Below, one piece after another: positions 4,807 to 5,524 of a DNA stretch of 5,524 nt (within the stretch, counting starts at the first letter, position 1; each line of letters opens with the position of its first letter). The DNA lies in assembly GCF_002943415.1 (NCBI RefSeq), contig NZ_PTQZ01000119.1, forward strand, positions 1-5,524, written 5' to 3'. Position numbers and translations under genes: made by a program. A model generated the notes under the pieces. It saw only the letters and a program-made list of their open reading frames with translations. It was not told where the DNA came from and made no database searches. Source of the stretch: Amnimonas aquatica (GTDB taxonomy: Bacteria > Pseudomonadota > Gammaproteobacteria > Pseudomonadales > Moraxellaceae).

Positions 4807-5524
4807 TCAGCGCGCGTAGGTCCGTTCGAGATAATCCAGGATATCGGCCGACTCGAACAGGGCCGCGCCGGTGTTGGGATCTTCCAGATAGGGCACCTGC
4901 ACGCAGCCGTGAACCTGCATGAAGGCCTCGCGCTTGCCACCCGCAATCGGCCTGTAGGGACCGGGCTTGAGTCGCTGCACGGCCGGACCGATCTCGGTCC
5001 AGTGCTCCTTGCCGAGGTTGTGCAGCGCGTAGGGCAGCTCCAGCTCGCACAGGCGCTCGCGCACCGGGCGGGAATACGGGCTGGCCTCGAAGCTCCACAG
5101 CCGCAGCGGCTGCGCCGGCACCTTCGCCGGTGTCGCCTTCAAGCCGCGCAGGCCGCGGCTGATGGTCGCCAGGTAACCGCCGGCCTTGCGCAGCGCTCCC
5201 GCCCGGTAGGCGGAGGGCGTGGCGCGACCGGCATAGGTGCGGAACAGGTACTCGACGATATCCGCCGACTCATGGAGCACCGTGCCGGTGTTGGGGTCGG
5301 ACAGCAGCGGGAACTGCAGCTTGCCGCCGAGCTGCTCGGCCTCCGGGCGAAAACGGGCGCCGCCCTTGGGGCAGGGCCGGATGTCCAGGTCGAGATGCAG
5401 CGCGGAGGCCGCCTCGCGGACCAGGCGGCAGTACGGCGAGGCCTCGATGTCATAGAGCACCGGCCGCTGCGCCGGCTGCCGGAAATGCGGCTTGCCGGCC
5501 GCGCCGCCGCGCCAGCCCGCCAGC
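4807..5524 (-). CDS. Tandem-domain glutathione S-transferase-like protein (N-terminus beyond right edge)
   Basis: A protein with two consecutive GST N-terminal (thioredoxin-like) domains and no obvious C-terminal helical GST domain. Counting from the GTG at 5460, domain 1 runs about 1-78 (LYDIEASPYCRLVRE, cis-proline segment QFPLLSDPNTG, then HESADIVEYL). Domain 2 runs about 119-217 (LWSFEASPYSRPVRE, QVPYLEDPNTG, FESADILDYL). The ESAD motif is the usual glutathione gamma-glutamyl binding site. Domain 1 keeps one cysteine (SPYC) while domain 2 has SPYS. The frame is open to the right edge, reading back through WRGGAAGKPHFRQPAQRP before domain 1. That is typical of the leader of this protein group, so the GTG at 5460 is probably internal and the real start lies outside. 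Family precedent suggests a glutathione-binding or redox role in the cytoplasm; activity and substrate are unknown. It is the first visible gene of the GST/unknown/yaiL operon. Confidence 0.88.
   Translation of the reverse strand, partial: LAGWRGGAAGKPHFRQPAQRPVLYDIEASPYCRLVREAASALHLDLDIRPCPKGGARFRPEAEQLGGKLQFPLLSDPNTGTVLHESADIVEYLFRTYAGRATPSAYRAGALRKAGGYLATISRGLRGLKATPAKVPAQPLRLWSFEASPYSRPVRERLCELELPYALHNLGKEHWTEIGPAVQRLKPGPYRPIAGGKREAFMQVHGCVQVPYLEDPNTGAALFESADILDYLERTYAR
4840..4881 (-). repeat. DNA-level internal repeat of the GST-like gene, copy in domain 2
   Basis: These 42 bases match 5257-5298 at 33 positions, with an offset of 417 bp (139 codons). They encode DPNTGAALFESADI. The similarity is the nucleotide trace of the duplicated thioredoxin-like domain, kept by constraint on the glutathione-binding motif. 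Confidence 0.7.
5257..5298 (-). repeat. DNA-level internal repeat of the GST-like gene, copy in domain 1
   Basis: Partner of the segment at 4840-4881 (33 of 42 bases identical), encoding DPNTGTVLHESADI of the first thioredoxin-like domain. It is a coding duplication, not a mobile repeat. Confidence 0.7.

Noticed and set aside
3405..4922. Long plus-strand open frame of 505 codons
   Set aside because: It is antisense to yaiL and the unknown gene, with low-complexity Ala/Arg/Val/Gln/His composition typical of the reverse frame of GC-rich genes. The minus-strand genes have clear homology or operon signals.
4767..4946. Upstream extension of the 347-residue protein
   Set aside because: It lies almost wholly within the GST-like gene in another frame, and a Shine-Dalgarno at 4772-4775 supports the start at 4766.

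Overview
The window is a GC-rich bacterial chromosome segment with seven protein-coding genes packed almost edge to edge. Close family matches to E. coli SrkA (YihE/RdoA) and YaiL, plus an LpxO-type lipid A hydroxylase, point to a gammaproteobacterium. High GC and GTG starts suggest a high-GC lineage (Xanthomonadales/Nevskiales-like) rather than an enteric, but the sequence does not settle genus. I see no tRNA, rRNA, CRISPR array, insertion sequence, phage gene or attachment site.

Left part (1-1052): a TetR-family repressor gene, cut by the left edge, is read leftward. It is divergent from a small rightward gene for a hotdog-fold DUF4442 (thioesterase-like) protein. The 81-bp gap between them holds a perfect 16-bp AT-rich palindrome, the most convincing regulatory site in the window and the probable operator of the TetR protein. 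This looks like a self-contained regulator/target pair, perhaps concerned with acyl thioesters.

Middle part (1068-3175): two leftward genes form a likely transcription unit. The first in transcription order is lpxO (Fe(II)/2-oxoglutarate-dependent lipid A hydroxylase with membrane segments at both ends). Ten bases later comes srkA (a stress-response Ser/Thr kinase of the APH/choline-kinase fold). The srkA gene converges on the DUF4442 gene with only 15 bp between stop codons. The unit is separated from the genes on its right by a strong intrinsic terminator at 3143-3175.

Right part (3182-5524): three leftward genes form a compact operon. A tandem-domain glutathione S-transferase-like protein (5' end beyond the right edge) is followed by an unrecognised 347-residue protein, then by the YaiL/DUF2058 protein. 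The last two are only 1 bp apart, and the operon ends at the terminator.

Most of the window is ordinary housekeeping or accessory chromosome. The points most worth a second look are the TetR operator, the lpxO-srkA coupling, a changed residue in the SrkA catalytic loop, the duplicated thioredoxin-like domain in the GST-like protein with unequal cysteines, and the unknown protein between GST and YaiL. I found no clear sign of an entirely new multi-gene system.
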